Assembly (NCBI RefSeq): GCF_014207745.1
Contig: NZ_JACHJB010000003.1
Coordinates: forward strand, 868,001 to 932,000
Source: Nonomuraea muscovyensis
GTDB taxonomy: Bacteria; Actinomycetota; Actinomycetes; Streptosporangiales; Streptosporangiaceae
DNA: 64,000 nucleotides
Direction: 5' to 3'
The notes beneath the pieces were generated by a model, which was not told where the DNA came from, searched no databases, and saw nothing but the letters and a program-made list of their open reading frames with translations. Numbering within the stretch: the first letter of the stretch is position 1; every line of letters begins with the position of its first letter. This document shows, in pieces, positions 46,125-57,123 of this stretch. The translations under genes were made by a program, and so were the position numbers.

Positions 46125-47889
46125 GCGCCTCGTCGCCGCCCTCGCGGCCCTGACGCTGGTCTCCACCGGCACGGGCTGCGCCGTGATCCCCGTGGGCGGG
46201 CCGTTCCCCATGGAGGAGGCCGGCGGCGGCGACGAGCTGACGCGGCCGTTCCAGCGCATGATCGCCGTGAAGCCGCGGACTGACTGGGACCCCCGGCAGG
46301 TGGTGGAGGGCCTGCAGGCCGCGATGGCCGCCTACGCCGACGACCCGACGGTGCTGCCCCACTACCTGACGCCCGACGCCGCCAAGACGTGGAAGCCCGA
46401 CGGGCCGGTCACCGTGATCGGCAACTCGCCGAAGTACGAGTACGAGAGCAAGGCCGGCGGCAACGAGGTGGTCATCAAGCTGGTCGGCACGCCCGTCGCC
46501 CGCATCGAGGCCGACGACACGTACGTGCCCGCGCTCGGCACCGCCGCCGACCTGCAGGTCTTCTTCACGCTGGTGAAGAACCAGCAGGGCGCCTACCGCG
46601 TCAAGTCGGTCGCGGGCGCCACCGGCCTGCTGCTGACCGTGGACGACCTGACCCGCGCCTACCGCCCCACCAACCTCTACTTCCTGGCCGGGCCCCCCGG
46701 CACCGACCGGCTGCTGCCCGACAGGCGCCTGGTCGTCGACCGGGTGTGGCTGCGGGTCAAACCCACCGAGAACTTCGCGCAGACCATCGTCAGGCGCCTG
46801 CTCGAAGGGCCGAGCAAGGCGTTGCACGGCGCGGTGGGCAGCGTCTTCCCGCAGGGTGTGAGCGTGCGGTCCGTCAGATCGGCCGAGGAACGCGTGGTCG
46901 TCGACCTCAGCGGGCCCATCGACCCCGAGGGCGCCTTCGCCGAGGGGCTCCAGGCGCAGCTCAAGTTCAGCCTCAACGACAACCAGATGGCCAACGGCCG
47001 GCCCATCGAGGTGCAGCTCGACGGCGAGCCGTTCTACTCCACCGAGTCCCTCGTCGTGCCCGCCAACCTGCGCGAGGGCGAGAACTGGTTCGACAACAAC
47101 AACGCCCGCCCCGCGTACTTCACCAGCAAGGGCGCCATCCACACGCTCAGCGACGGCGCGGGCAACGCCGTGCAGGGGCCCGCCGGGCAGCCGAGCGAGT
47201 TCCGCGACATGGCGATGTCCGGCGCCGCCGACCTCGTGGCGGCCCGCGGCAAGGAGGGCGCGGGCGGCATCTGGGTCACCCGGGTCGCCACCGACGGCCA
47301 GTGGGAGCAGTGGGTCCAGGGGGCCGACCTGACCGCTCCGTCCTGGCGGCGCGACGGCACCCTGTGGACCTACGACCGCGCGAACGACACGGTGCTGCGC
47401 TGCCACCCGTCCGCCGGGCGCGGCCCCGAGCGCGTCGCCGCCCCCGGCCTCGACGGGCTCGACGTCACCGCCCTCAGGGTCGCCAGAGACGGCGTGCGCG
47501 TCGCCGTGACGCTCGGCGAGAGCGAGGTCCGGGTCGGCGCCATCACCGGCGGCGCCGGCTCGCCGATGCTGGGCAACTTCCACACGCTCACCACCGTCGC
47601 GGACGAGCGGATCCGCGACATCGCCTGGCAGGACGGCGAGCGCCTGCTCGTGCTCGTGGAGAGCAAGAAGGAGAAGGTGCAGAGCGTCCGCGAGATCAAC
47701 GTCGGCGACGGCGAGACCAAGCAACTGCCCACGGGCAGCAAGCGGCTGCGCGGCATCACGGCCCTGGGCGAGCGCATCCTGGCGGCCACGGACCAGGGCA
47801 ACGAGATCCTGGAGTTCAGCAAGGACAAGCAGGCCTGGGTGTCCCAGGTCGCCGCCGACGACACCCGCCCGTTCTTCCAGCTCGGCTGA
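46111..47889 (+). CDS. lpqB: Lipoprotein LpqB
   Basis: A 592-residue lipoprotein that modulates the MtrB sensor in mycobacteria. The lipobox STGTGC gives Cys23 as the acylated residue. Residues about 190-310 form a GerMN-type domain (VVDRVWLRVKPTENFAQTIVRRLLEGPSK), and the C-terminal half builds a propeller-like repeat region ending DTRPFFQLG. ATG at 46111 overlaps mtrB by 14 bases, keeping stoichiometry close. Its presence in the expected position confirms the mtr operon. Confidence 0.95.
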   Translation: MTRSRRLVAALAALTLVSTGTGCAVIPVGGPFPMEEAGGGDELTRPFQRMIAVKPRTDWDPRQVVEGLQAAMAAYADDPTVLPHYLTPDAAKTWKPDGPVTVIGNSPKYEYESKAGGNEVVIKLVGTPVARIEADDTYVPALGTAADLQVFFTLVKNQQGAYRVKSVAGATGLLLTVDDLTRAYRPTNLYFLAGPPGTDRLLPDRRLVVDRVWLRVKPTENFAQTIVRRLLEGPSKALHGAVGSVFPQGVSVRSVRSAEERVVVDLSGPIDPEGAFAEGLQAQLKFSLNDNQMANGRPIEVQLDGEPFYSTESLVVPANLREGENWFDNNNARPAYFTSKGAIHTLSDGAGNAVQGPAGQPSEFRDMAMSGAADLVAARGKEGAGGIWVTRVATDGQWEQWVQGADLTAPSWRRDGTLWTYDRANDTVLRCHPSAGRGPERVAAPGLDGLDVTALRVARDGVRVAVTLGESEVRVGAITGGAGSPMLGNFHTLTTVADERIRDIAWQDGERLLVLVESKKEKVQSVREINVGDGETKQLPTGSKRLRGITALGERILAATDQGNEILEFSKDKQAWVSQVAADDTRPFFQLG

Positions 47890-47952
47890 CCCACCCGAGC
47901 CCCGCAGGACCACACAGGGGCCCACGGACGACCCACGCAGGGGCGGCGGAAA

Positions 47953-48651
47953 GTGTCGGTGGTGGGCGGCATGCTGGCGGGCGTGTCCCTTCCCCTGCTC
48001 GACCTGCTCCTCCCGCAGCGCTGTGTGGGCTGTGGCGCGACCGGGGAGCCGTTCTGCGGGCCGTGCCTGGCCCGGCTCGCCGAGCCGGCCCGGCGCCCGC
48101 CTGCGCCCCGCCCAGCGGGCCTGCCCGACTGCTGGTCCGCCGCCGACTACGCGGGGCCCGTACGCCGGGCGGTGATCGCCTACAAGGAGCGCGCCCAGGT
48201 CACCCTGGCGGCGCCCCTCGCGGAGGCGCTGGCCTGCACCGTGGCCACCGCCCTCGCCCGCGCGCACCCGGCGACGAGCGGGTTCGTCCTCGTGCCGGTG
48301 CCGAGCGCGCGCCGCACCCGCCGGGTCCGCGGACACGACCCCGTCGGGCGGCTGGCCACGCGGGCGGCGCGCCTGCTGACGGCCTACGGGCACCGGGCGG
48401 CGGCCCGCGCGGTGTTGGTGCCGGTCCGGCGGGTGGCCGACCAGGCCGGGCTCGACGCGCGGCGGCGCGCCGCCAACCTCGCCGGCTCGCTCGACGTCGC
48501 CGGCCACCTCGCGCCGGCGCTGCCCGTGGTGCTCGTCGACGATCTCGTCACCACCGGGGCCACCCTGTCGGAGGCCGCCCGGGCGCTGCGCTCGCGGGGT
48601 GCCGAGGTGCTGTTCGCCGCCACCGTCGCCGCGACACGCCGGAGATCTTAA
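47953..48651 (+). CDS. ComF-family phosphoribosyltransferase-like protein
   Basis: A 232-residue protein with an N-terminal zinc-binding Cys cluster (CVGCGATGEPFCGPC, about residues 24-39) and a C-terminal type I PRTase fold holding the PRPP loop VVLVDDLVTTGATL near residue 196. In naturally competent species ComF is needed for DNA uptake, while in actinobacteria its role is unclear. GTG at 47953 was chosen as the most upstream good start. It follows lpqB by 63 bases and precedes a long untranslated stretch before hpf. Confidence 0.9.
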   Translation: MSVVGGMLAGVSLPLLDLLLPQRCVGCGATGEPFCGPCLARLAEPARRPPAPRPAGLPDCWSAADYAGPVRRAVIAYKERAQVTLAAPLAEALACTVATALARAHPATSGFVLVPVPSARRTRRVRGHDPVGRLATRAARLLTAYGHRAAARAVLVPVRRVADQAGLDARRRAANLAGSLDVAGHLAPALPVVLVDDLVTTGATLSEAARALRSRGAEVLFAATVAATRRRS

Positions 48652-49276
48652 AAAGGATTACGGTCACGTTGGGTAAAGAGGGTGGCGGCCGCAACCCTCA
48701 CCATGGGGTCACATCTCACTACCCAGTGTGCAGGATGATCGCAGATCAAGAGGGGCTCATCACCTGGGCATAGCCCTTGGCCGACCCTTAACTGGGACAT
48801 CCTTCACCCCTGTCACACCCTTGGGAAATCACGGAAAGTGATCCTTTGGGCAATCCGCAAGCTGACATTCGGGTCCGATCCGGATAGCGTTCTGACATGG
48901 CACCCGTTCGGGTCCGTGGTTGCGCAGGGCCGGGAGTCCCGGCTCTGCAAGCCGATGCCAGCCGCAGGCGAAACGGCCCACGTAAGGCGACTCTTCGTCG
49001 ATCGATCACGGTGCGGCTTAGGGGTAAGTCCTGCCTTCCCGAGGGTCCAGATGTCCCTCGTCAGAAGAGAAGGCCAGTAGTGGCGACAGAGCTGCGAAAG
49101 CCTCAGCAGGCGGATGTGGGGTCGAAGACCAGGTCGGCCGAACGGGTGCCACCCGAGATCCCGGTGATGAAACGTCGGAGAGGGGAACGGTGACAGAGAG
49201 GAAGACAGAAGACCCCGCCCGGCGGGCGCGTCGTCGGGCGCTCTTTCTCAGTCGTTAGACGAAGGGGGGCTGTTGC
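48652..49276. other. 625-bp region upstream of hpf
   Basis: No convincing protein gene. A 37-codon in-frame GTG ORF (49080-49193) with a weak GAAGG upstream is possible. A candidate promoter lies at 48862-48890 and the dyad ATCAC-N5-GTGAT at 48829-48842. An untranslated leader of about 390 bases would follow if that promoter is used. No known riboswitch recognised. Confidence 0.5.
48862..48890 (+). promoter_or_regulatory. Candidate hpf promoter
   Basis: CTGACA (48862-48867), a 17-base spacer and TAGCGT (48885-48890). An ATCAC/GTGAT dyad lies 20 bases upstream of the -35. Confidence 0.4.
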
Positions 49277-49936
49277 ATGGACATCATCGTCAAGGGCCGG
49301 CACACCGGAGTGAGTGAGCGGTTCCGCGACCACGTGACGACCAAGCTGGCCAGGATCGAGCGTCTGGATAGCAAGCTCATTCGAGTCGATGTGGAGGTGT
49401 CGAAGGAGCGCAACCCGCGCCTCGCCGGGCAGCGAGAGCGTGTCGAGCTGACCATTCACTCCCGAGGTCCGGCCATCAGGGCCGAAGCGTCCGCGGACGA
49501 CCGGTTCGCCGCCCTCGACATCGCCCTCGACAAACTCGAGGGACGCCTGCGCAGGCTCGCCGACCGGCGCAAGGTTCACCACGGCAACCACTGCCCGCCC
49601 TCCGTGGCGGAGCTCACCGCGACGCTACCCGACGTCGACCTCCCGCCCCGGAAGGCCACGCTGGTCCCCGAGCCGGCCGAGTCCGAAGAGGACCAGTTCC
49701 CCGACGACAAGCAGTACGACGACATCGTCCCGATCGAGATGGACGGCGACGGGCCGCTCATCGTGCGAGAGAAGTTCCACAAGGCGGAACCCATGACCAT
49801 CGACCAGGCCCTCCTCGAGATGGAGCTGGTCGGACACGACTTCTACCTGTTCCGTGACAAGGAGAGCGGCCAGCCGTCGGTGGTCTACAACCGGCGCGGC
49901 TACAACTACGGCGTGTTGCGGCTCGTCGAGCCCTGA
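49277..49936 (+). CDS. hpf: Ribosome hibernation-promoting factor, long form
   Basis: A 219-residue protein that joins 70S ribosomes into inactive dimers in slow growth. The N-terminal domain (residues 1-105) is the HPF/RaiA S30AE fold: MDIIVKGRHTGVSERFRDHV, then AEASADDRFAALDIALDKLEGRLRR. The acidic linker is residues 125-160. The C-terminal dimerisation domain has IVREKFHKAEPMTIDQALLEMELVGHDFYLFRD and the final YNRRGYNYGVLRL. ATG at 49277 has GAAGGGGGG upstream. It lies next to a LuxR-type regulator and near secA, as in other actinobacteria. Confidence 0.96.
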   Translation: MDIIVKGRHTGVSERFRDHVTTKLARIERLDSKLIRVDVEVSKERNPRLAGQRERVELTIHSRGPAIRAEASADDRFAALDIALDKLEGRLRRLADRRKVHHGNHCPPSVAELTATLPDVDLPPRKATLVPEPAESEEDQFPDDKQYDDIVPIEMDGDGPLIVREKFHKAEPMTIDQALLEMELVGHDFYLFRDKESGQPSVVYNRRGYNYGVLRLVEP

Positions 49937-50032
49937 TAGCGTCTTAAAAGATCTTCTCGACCGACCGAGGATCGCGGCACCCATGCCATCATGGGCGGTC
50001 CGACGGCTCTGGCCCCCCGACGAGGAGGAGAC

Positions 50033-50104
50033 GTGAGCGAGCTCAGTCAGGTGCACGTGCGCGAACGGAGCGAGATCGCGAGGCGCGTCAAGGAGGCCTC
50101 GTGA
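50033..50104 (+). CDS. Possible 23-residue coupled leader ORF
   Basis: GTG at 50033 follows GAGGAG by five bases, a stronger ribosome site than most real genes here. The 23-codon ORF ends TGA at 50102-50104, which overlaps the GTG of the next gene (GTGA). The peptide is charged (VHVRERSEIARRVKEAS). Its frame is not that of the regulator, so it is not an N-terminal extension. It could be a leader peptide that couples translation, or a chance ORF. No homologue known to me. Confidence 0.4.
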   Translation: MSELSQVHVRERSEIARRVKEAS

Positions 50105-50799
50105 GTGAGCCCGGCGAGGACGGCACGCCGAGAGGCGAGCCGATCCGCGTGCTGATCGTGGACGACCACGAGTTGATCAGGCGGAGTCTGGCTCTGGCGC
50201 TGGCCGCCGAGCCGGACATCGACGTGGTCGGCGAGGCGAGCGACGGGCAGGAGGCGGTCGAGCTGGCCGACCGCCTCATGCCCGACGTGGCGCTGATGGA
50301 CGTGCGCATGCCCCGGCAGGACGGCATCGAGGCCGCGAAGGGCATCAAGGCCTCGGTGCCGAGCACCCGCATCATCATGCTGACGGTGAGCGACGAGGAG
50401 GAGGACCTCTTCGAGGCCATCAAGGCGGGTGCGACGGGCTACCTGCTCAAGGACGTGCAGATCAACGATGTGCCGGCGGCCGTGCGCGGAGTGTACGAGG
50501 GTCAGTCGCTCATCAACCCCGCCATGGCCGCGAAGCTCATCAGCGAGTTCGCGAACATGAGCCGCAAGGAGGCCGAGCGACCGCCCCAGTTGCCGGTGCC
50601 GCGGCTGACCGAGCGCGAGATGGAGGTGCTGCGCTTAGTCGCCAAGGGCATGAACAACCGTGAGATCGCCAAGCAGCTGTTCATCAGCGAGAACACGGTC
50701 AAGAACCACGTCCGCAACATCCTGGACAAGCTGCAGCTGCACTCGCGCATGGAAGCCGTGGTGTACGCCGTGCGCGAGCGCATGCTGGAGATCACCTGA
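50101..50799 (+). CDS. LuxR/NarL-family response regulator
   Basis: A 232-residue regulator with a receiver domain (VLIVDDHELIRRSLALALAAEPD, Asp67 in VALMDVRMPRQDG, Lys near residue 117 in GYLLKDVQ) and a C-terminal LuxR helix-turn-helix (LTEREMEVLRLVAKGMNNREIAKQLFISENTVKNHV). No sensor kinase gene is adjacent, so it may be an orphan. Conserved between hpf and secA in other actinobacteria. The ribosome site AAGGAGG lies within the small ORF. It converges on the AlkZ-like gene with an eight-base overlap. Confidence 0.93.
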   Translation: MSEPGEDGTPRGEPIRVLIVDDHELIRRSLALALAAEPDIDVVGEASDGQEAVELADRLMPDVALMDVRMPRQDGIEAAKGIKASVPSTRIIMLTVSDEEEDLFEAIKAGATGYLLKDVQINDVPAAVRGVYEGQSLINPAMAAKLISEFANMSRKEAERPPQLPVPRLTEREMEVLRLVAKGMNNREIAKQLFISENTVKNHVRNILDKLQLHSRMEAVVYAVRERMLEIT

Positions 50800-52300
50800 C
50801 GCCGGCCTCCAGGTGGGCGGCGAGGCCCGGGTCGGCCCGCTCGACTCGTACGGCGTCGCAGCCCACCCACCCGGCCGCCTCCCACAGGGCGTCGCGCAGC
50901 GCGTCGGCCCACCTGGCGGCCGTGAGGCCGGGCTCCAGGCTGAGCTGACGGGCCACCAGCGTGGTGCCGTCGCGGGCCGGGTCCACCCGGCCGATGAGCC
51001 GGCCACCGGCCAGCACGGGCATCGTGAAGTAGCCGTGGACGCGCTTGTGCCGGGGCACGTAGAGCTCCAGCTGGTAGGCGAAGCCGAAGACCCGCTCGGT
51101 GCGGCCCCGGTGCCAGATCAGCGAGTCGAACGGGGAGACCAGCGTGGTGCGGTGCCGCCCGCGCGGCTCCGCCTCCAGCGCCGCGGGATCGGCCCAGGCG
51201 TTGGCCGAGGCCGCCGCGGCCCGGAACGCCGCCGTCGCCGGCACCGCGAAGGCGCCCCCGAAGCCCCCCGCCACACCCGCCCCGGACGTGGCCACTCCTC
51301 CGGTGAGCGTCGCATCGGCCGTAGCCGTGGCGGCTCCTCCGGTGAGCGTCGCGCCCGCCGTAGCCGTGGCGGCTCCTCCGGTGAGCGTCGCGCCGGCCGA
51401 TGCCGTGGTGGCGCCTTGGGGCATGCCCGTGGCGGTGGCGGCCGTGATCGTGGCGCCGGATGACTTCGCGGTGGCTGACCTGGCCGGAGTGGCTCTGGAG
51501 GCGGAACCGTTGGCGCGGGGCCTGGCCGGCCAGCCGGAGACCGTCACCGGCACCAGCCCCGCGGCCCCGCTGAGCAGGGCCTCGTCCAGGATCGCGGCGA
51601 ACCGGCCCTTGAGCCGCAGGAAGTCGATCAGGTCGCCCCTGGTGGCGACGCCCAGCGCGCGGCCCGCGATGCGCGCGAGCCGTATGACGCACTCCTCGTC
51701 GGAGAGGTCCTCGGCCAGGAGGTCGGCGGGCACCACGCGCTCGGCGAGGTCGTAGACCCGGCGCCACCCGACCCGGCGGGTGCACACCAGCTCACCGATG
51801 TCGAGCAGCCACTCCAGCCCGATCTTGGAGTCGGACCAGTCCCACCACTCGCCGGCGCCCGGCTCGCCGTTGCGCGCGGCCCGCGCGCCGCCCACGTCGG
51901 CGGTCGTCACCGGGCCGGACGCGCGCACCTGCTCCAGCAGCTTGTCGACGTGGTCGGGCACCTCGTGCCAGCGGTAGCGCCGCTCGCGGTAGGCGCGCCT
52001 GCGGAACGCGTAGAGCGACCAGTGCTCGACCGGCAGGATGCAGGCGGCGTGGCACCAGTATTCGAAGCTCTGCGCCGGGTCGTGCCAGTAGGCGCGCTCC
52101 ACGGTGTCCCTGCCGACCGCGCCGAGCCGCGCGTACGCCACCAGCTCGTGGGAACGCGCGAGTACGGAGATCGTGTCGAGCTGCACGGCGCCGAGCCTGC
52201 GCAGCATGCCGTGCACGCCGCCACGGCGCGCGTCGGCGCCGAGCAGCCCCTGCGCCCGCAGGATGATCCGCCGCGCCTCGTCGGCCGTCAGATCGGTCAT
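50792..52300 (-). CDS. AlkZ/YcaQ-like winged-helix DNA glycosylase family protein with repeat insert
   Basis: A 502-residue protein. Family blocks are present at both ends: LTADEARRIILRAQGLL and AVQLDTISVLARSHELVAYARLG, YWHDPAQSFEYWCHAACILPVEHW at the start, and TTLVSPFDSLIWHRGRTERVFGF with ELYVPRHKRVHGYFTMPVL at the end. This is the AlkZ/YcaQ group, which in Streptomyces and E. coli unhooks alkylated or cross-linked bases. Between them lies an Ala/Thr/Gly-rich insert of about 75 residues containing three 13-residue repeats, which the family does not normally have. ATG at 52300 was chosen as first Met of the family block; longer in-frame starts look unconvincing. Confidence 0.82.
   Translation of the reverse strand: MTDLTADEARRIILRAQGLLGADARRGGVHGMLRRLGAVQLDTISVLARSHELVAYARLGAVGRDTVERAYWHDPAQSFEYWCHAACILPVEHWSLYAFRRRAYRERRYRWHEVPDHVDKLLEQVRASGPVTTADVGGARAARNGEPGAGEWWDWSDSKIGLEWLLDIGELVCTRRVGWRRVYDLAERVVPADLLAEDLSDEECVIRLARIAGRALGVATRGDLIDFLRLKGRFAAILDEALLSGAAGLVPVTVSGWPARPRANGSASRATPARSATAKSSGATITAATATGMPQGATTASAGATLTGGAATATAGATLTGGAATATADATLTGGVATSGAGVAGGFGGAFAVPATAAFRAAAASANAWADPAALEAEPRGRHRTTLVSPFDSLIWHRGRTERVFGFAYQLELYVPRHKRVHGYFTMPVLAGGRLIGRVDPARDGTTLVARQLSLEPGLTAARWADALRDALWEAAGWVGCDAVRVERADPGLAAHLEAGVR
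51296..51412 (-). repeat. Three 39-bp tandem repeats in the AlkZ-like gene
   Basis: Units at 51296-51334, 51335-51373 and 51374-51412 encode AT-rich 13-residue repeats (ATLTGGAATATAG-like). The first two are nearly identical and the third is degenerate. In frame, so copy number may vary. Confidence 0.9.
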
Positions 52301-52829
52301 GTCAGCGGTCCCTGGTCCGGCGGAGTTCCCTGGTAAGGCGAGTTTGCCTGGCACGGCGAGTTTCTCTGGTAGGGCGAAGCATGCCGGGCATGCTAGCGCC
52401 GCCCACCGACAGAAACGCCCGGCGGTCCGCCACGGCCGGATGCCGGGAACGTGCAGTATCGGGGTGTTGCTCCAGGACTCGCCGTGTTCGGACCGTTGAG
52501 TCCCGAGCGGCCGATCGTGCCTGGACGCCCCGCCGTGGGCGTGCACGCCGCCAGGATCTGTCACACGGTGGGCGGCGTCCCGGGCGGGTTCGGGTGGACC
52601 TGTCCCCCGGCGGCCGTCACCTGTGAAGCGGGGCGTGCGTGAGCTCCGAGAGACGGCCGGGGCGCCCCCCGAGGACGATCGTGCGACCCGCGCGACGAGG
52701 CGGTCACGCGGACGGTCTCCGGGGCGCGGCGGGGTGGCCGCAGTGGACGGTCGTCGGGGTGCTGTGGCCGGCGGCGGGCATGCCGAAAGCGGGCACCGAG
52801 GAAGAATCGGTGCCCGCCGCGCCGCTGGA
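52301..52829. other. 529-bp region between AlkZ-like gene and HGxxA gene
   Basis: No convincing gene. Three 18-bp degenerate tandem repeats lie at 52326-52379 (unit like TTCCCTGGTAAGGCGAGT). Other ORFs in this stretch are short or have poor codon usage. Confidence 0.6.
52326..52379. repeat. Three 18-bp tandem repeats
   Basis: 52326-52343, 52344-52361 and 52362-52379 share the core CTGG..NGGCGA. They lie just upstream of the chosen start of the AlkZ-like gene and would be in frame with a longer N-terminus. Confidence 0.8.
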
Positions 52830-53090
52830 TCAGCGGTGGTCTTCGACCGACATGCCCACGCGGGGCGCGTCGATCACGACGTCGGAGAAGATGTCGAAGA
52901 CGAGAGCGAGGATCCCGCCCACGACGAACACGCCCACGCCGACCCAGATGAGCGTCCAGCTCGCCATGGTCAGGCCGACTCCGCCCACGATGGTGCCGAT
53001 CAGCATGACGGTGACCGCGAGCCACGAAGACGCGCGTCCGCCGTGACTGCCGAGATTCTCGGTCTGCTCCGACTTCGCGCCCTCAACCAT
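52830..53090 (-). CDS. Small two-TM protein with HGxxA motif
   Basis: An 86-residue protein with a polar 20-residue N-terminus containing HGGRA (the HGxxA motif), then two hydrophobic helices (about residues 22-42 and 46-66) and a polar C-terminal tail with [14 protein letters not shown]. This small family is actinobacterial and of unknown role. The ATG at 53090 has GGAAGGGAA upstream. It diverges from secA, whose promoter must lie in 53091-53316. Confidence 0.78.
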   Translation of the reverse strand: MVEGAKSEQTENLGSHGGRASSWLAVTVMLIGTIVGGVGLTMASWTLIWVGVGVFVVGGILALVFDIFSDVVIDAPRVGMSVEDHR

Positions 53091-53316
53091 GACAATTCCC
53101 TTCCTTTGCCGGATATCCCGCTATTCGGTGCGAACCGGCTGTCAACCGGCATACCCTCTGCCTGGATACCCATTCTCCCAGACGTGGTCGGCGCCCCGGA
53201 TGTCGCGGTGGCTGTGTCCGCTGGCGGAACCGCCTACCATGGCAGCGGGGAAGTTTGTCTCGGCCTCTCCTCCTGGCGGCGCCGCCGGGGTAGACCTGCG
53301 AGGAGCTTTACATAAA

Positions 53317-56106
<2,790 letters not shown>

Positions 56107-56110
56107 GCCC

Positions 56111-56133
56111 GGCCGGGCCGATACGGCCCGGCC
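56111..56133 (+). terminator. GC hairpin just after secA
   Basis: GGCCGGGCC (56111-56119), loop GATAC, GGCCCGGCC (56125-56133). First of three terminator-like hairpins within 170 bases. Confidence 0.6.
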
Positions 56134-56151
56134 CCCGGCCCAGACAGCCAG

Positions 56152-56185
56152 ACGCAGGCCCGCGCCCCACGGCGCGGGCCTGCGT
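56152..56185 (+). terminator. 15-bp perfect hairpin after secA
   Basis: ACGCAGGCCCGCGCC (56152-56166) pairs perfectly with GGCGCGGGCCTGCGT (56171-56185) around CCAC. Strong predicted stem, no T-run. Confidence 0.7.
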
Positions 56186-56240
56186 GCTGTCTGCCGGTGT
56201 CCGTGGCCGAGCCGTGCGCACCGGGGACCGAAGGGCCGCG

Positions 56241-56279
56241 AACCCTGTGGAGTCACTGCTGGGAGGGCTCCACAGGGTT
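56241..56279. terminator. Hairpin with T-run before the hydrolase stop
   Basis: AACCCTGTGGAG (56241-56252) pairs perfectly with CTCCACAGGGTT (56268-56279), with TTTT at the right end. It is the best intrinsic-terminator shape here and could serve secA; the complement is also placed to end the hydrolase transcript. Confidence 0.7.
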
Positions 56280-56283
56280 TTCG

Positions 56284-57123
56284 TCAGGCCCGGAGGAACC
56301 TGGCGATCGGCTCGGCCTGGCCGAAGATGGCGTGACCGGCCTCGGGGAGCAGGTTCACGGTCGAGCGCGAAACGCACTCCCGGACGCGCCGCGCGGTCTG
56401 GCGGGAGTCGAACATGACGTCACGGCCGCCGACGATGACGAGTACGGGCATGGTGAGGCCGCGCAACGCGTCGTCGGGGAACACCGGGAGCCTTTCCCTG
56501 CGCGGGTTGAAGTGCGTGAACGTCAGGACGACGGCGTCGAGCGCCTGCCGGTCCCGCTCCCCGTCCAGGCCGGCGACAGCCATCGCCGACTCGCGCAGTC
56601 CGCCGCGTCGGAACGGGCGGGTCAGCAGGGCCTTGAAGATCCAGCCGACCCTCTGCCGTCCCACGCCGCCGGGGCACATCAGGACCAGGCGAGTCACTCG
56701 TTCTGGACGGCGGATGGCGTAGTCCAGTGCCATCCAGCCGCCGAGGGACGTGGCGACGAACGCGGCGCTGGTGATCCCGAGCCCTTCGAGTACGTCGTCC
56801 AGCCAGAGTGACACGGCGTCGGAGTCCAGGGCGGGGCGCGAGGGCGCGCTCAGCCCAGGCTCGCCGACGAGGTCGACCGCATACGTGCGGAAGTGCTGGG
56901 ACCAGGTGGCGATATCTCCTCGCCACATCGACGCGTTCGCGCCCGAGCCGTGCAGCAGCACCAGAGGCGGCGCGTCCTGCGGGCCGGAGACGAGGACGAA
57001 GGTCTCGTTCTCGCGAGTCGGCACCCGTACGTGTTCGGCGGGAACCGGCCAGGTGTCCAGCACCTGCCGGTAGTGGTCGAGGAGCTCGCGTCCACCGGCC
57101 TCGGACTTGTAGATCATGGTCAT
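56284..57123 (-). CDS. Alpha/beta-hydrolase family protein
   Basis: A 279-residue enzyme with the oxyanion loop LVLLHGSGANASMW (about residue 55), the nucleophile elbow ATSLGGWMAL (Ser126; the usual first Gly is Ala), LVIVGGRDVMFDSRQ giving the acid, and a terminal GHAIFGQAEPI for the base. The lid region (residues 155-215) is Arg-rich. The substrate is unknown. ATG at 57123 was preferred because it overlaps the stop of a possible upstream coding fragment (ATGA); a longer in-frame ATG at 57240 has GGGAG nearby but adds an implausible Arg-rich leader. A 10-bp inverted repeat lies upstream. Confidence 0.8.
   Translation of the reverse strand: MTMIYKSEAGGRELLDHYRQVLDTWPVPAEHVRVPTRENETFVLVSGPQDAPPLVLLHGSGANASMWRGDIATWSQHFRTYAVDLVGEPGLSAPSRPALDSDAVSLWLDDVLEGLGITSAAFVATSLGGWMALDYAIRRPERVTRLVLMCPGGVGRQRVGWIFKALLTRPFRRGGLRESAMAVAGLDGERDRQALDAVVLTFTHFNPRRERLPVFPDDALRGLTMPVLVIVGGRDVMFDSRQTARRVRECVSRSTVNLLPEAGHAIFGQAEPIARFLRA

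Noticed and set aside
53089-53316. 76-codon in-frame extension upstream of secA GTG
   Set aside because: Composition differs from SecA and it crosses the divergent promoter region; the family N-terminus begins at 53317.
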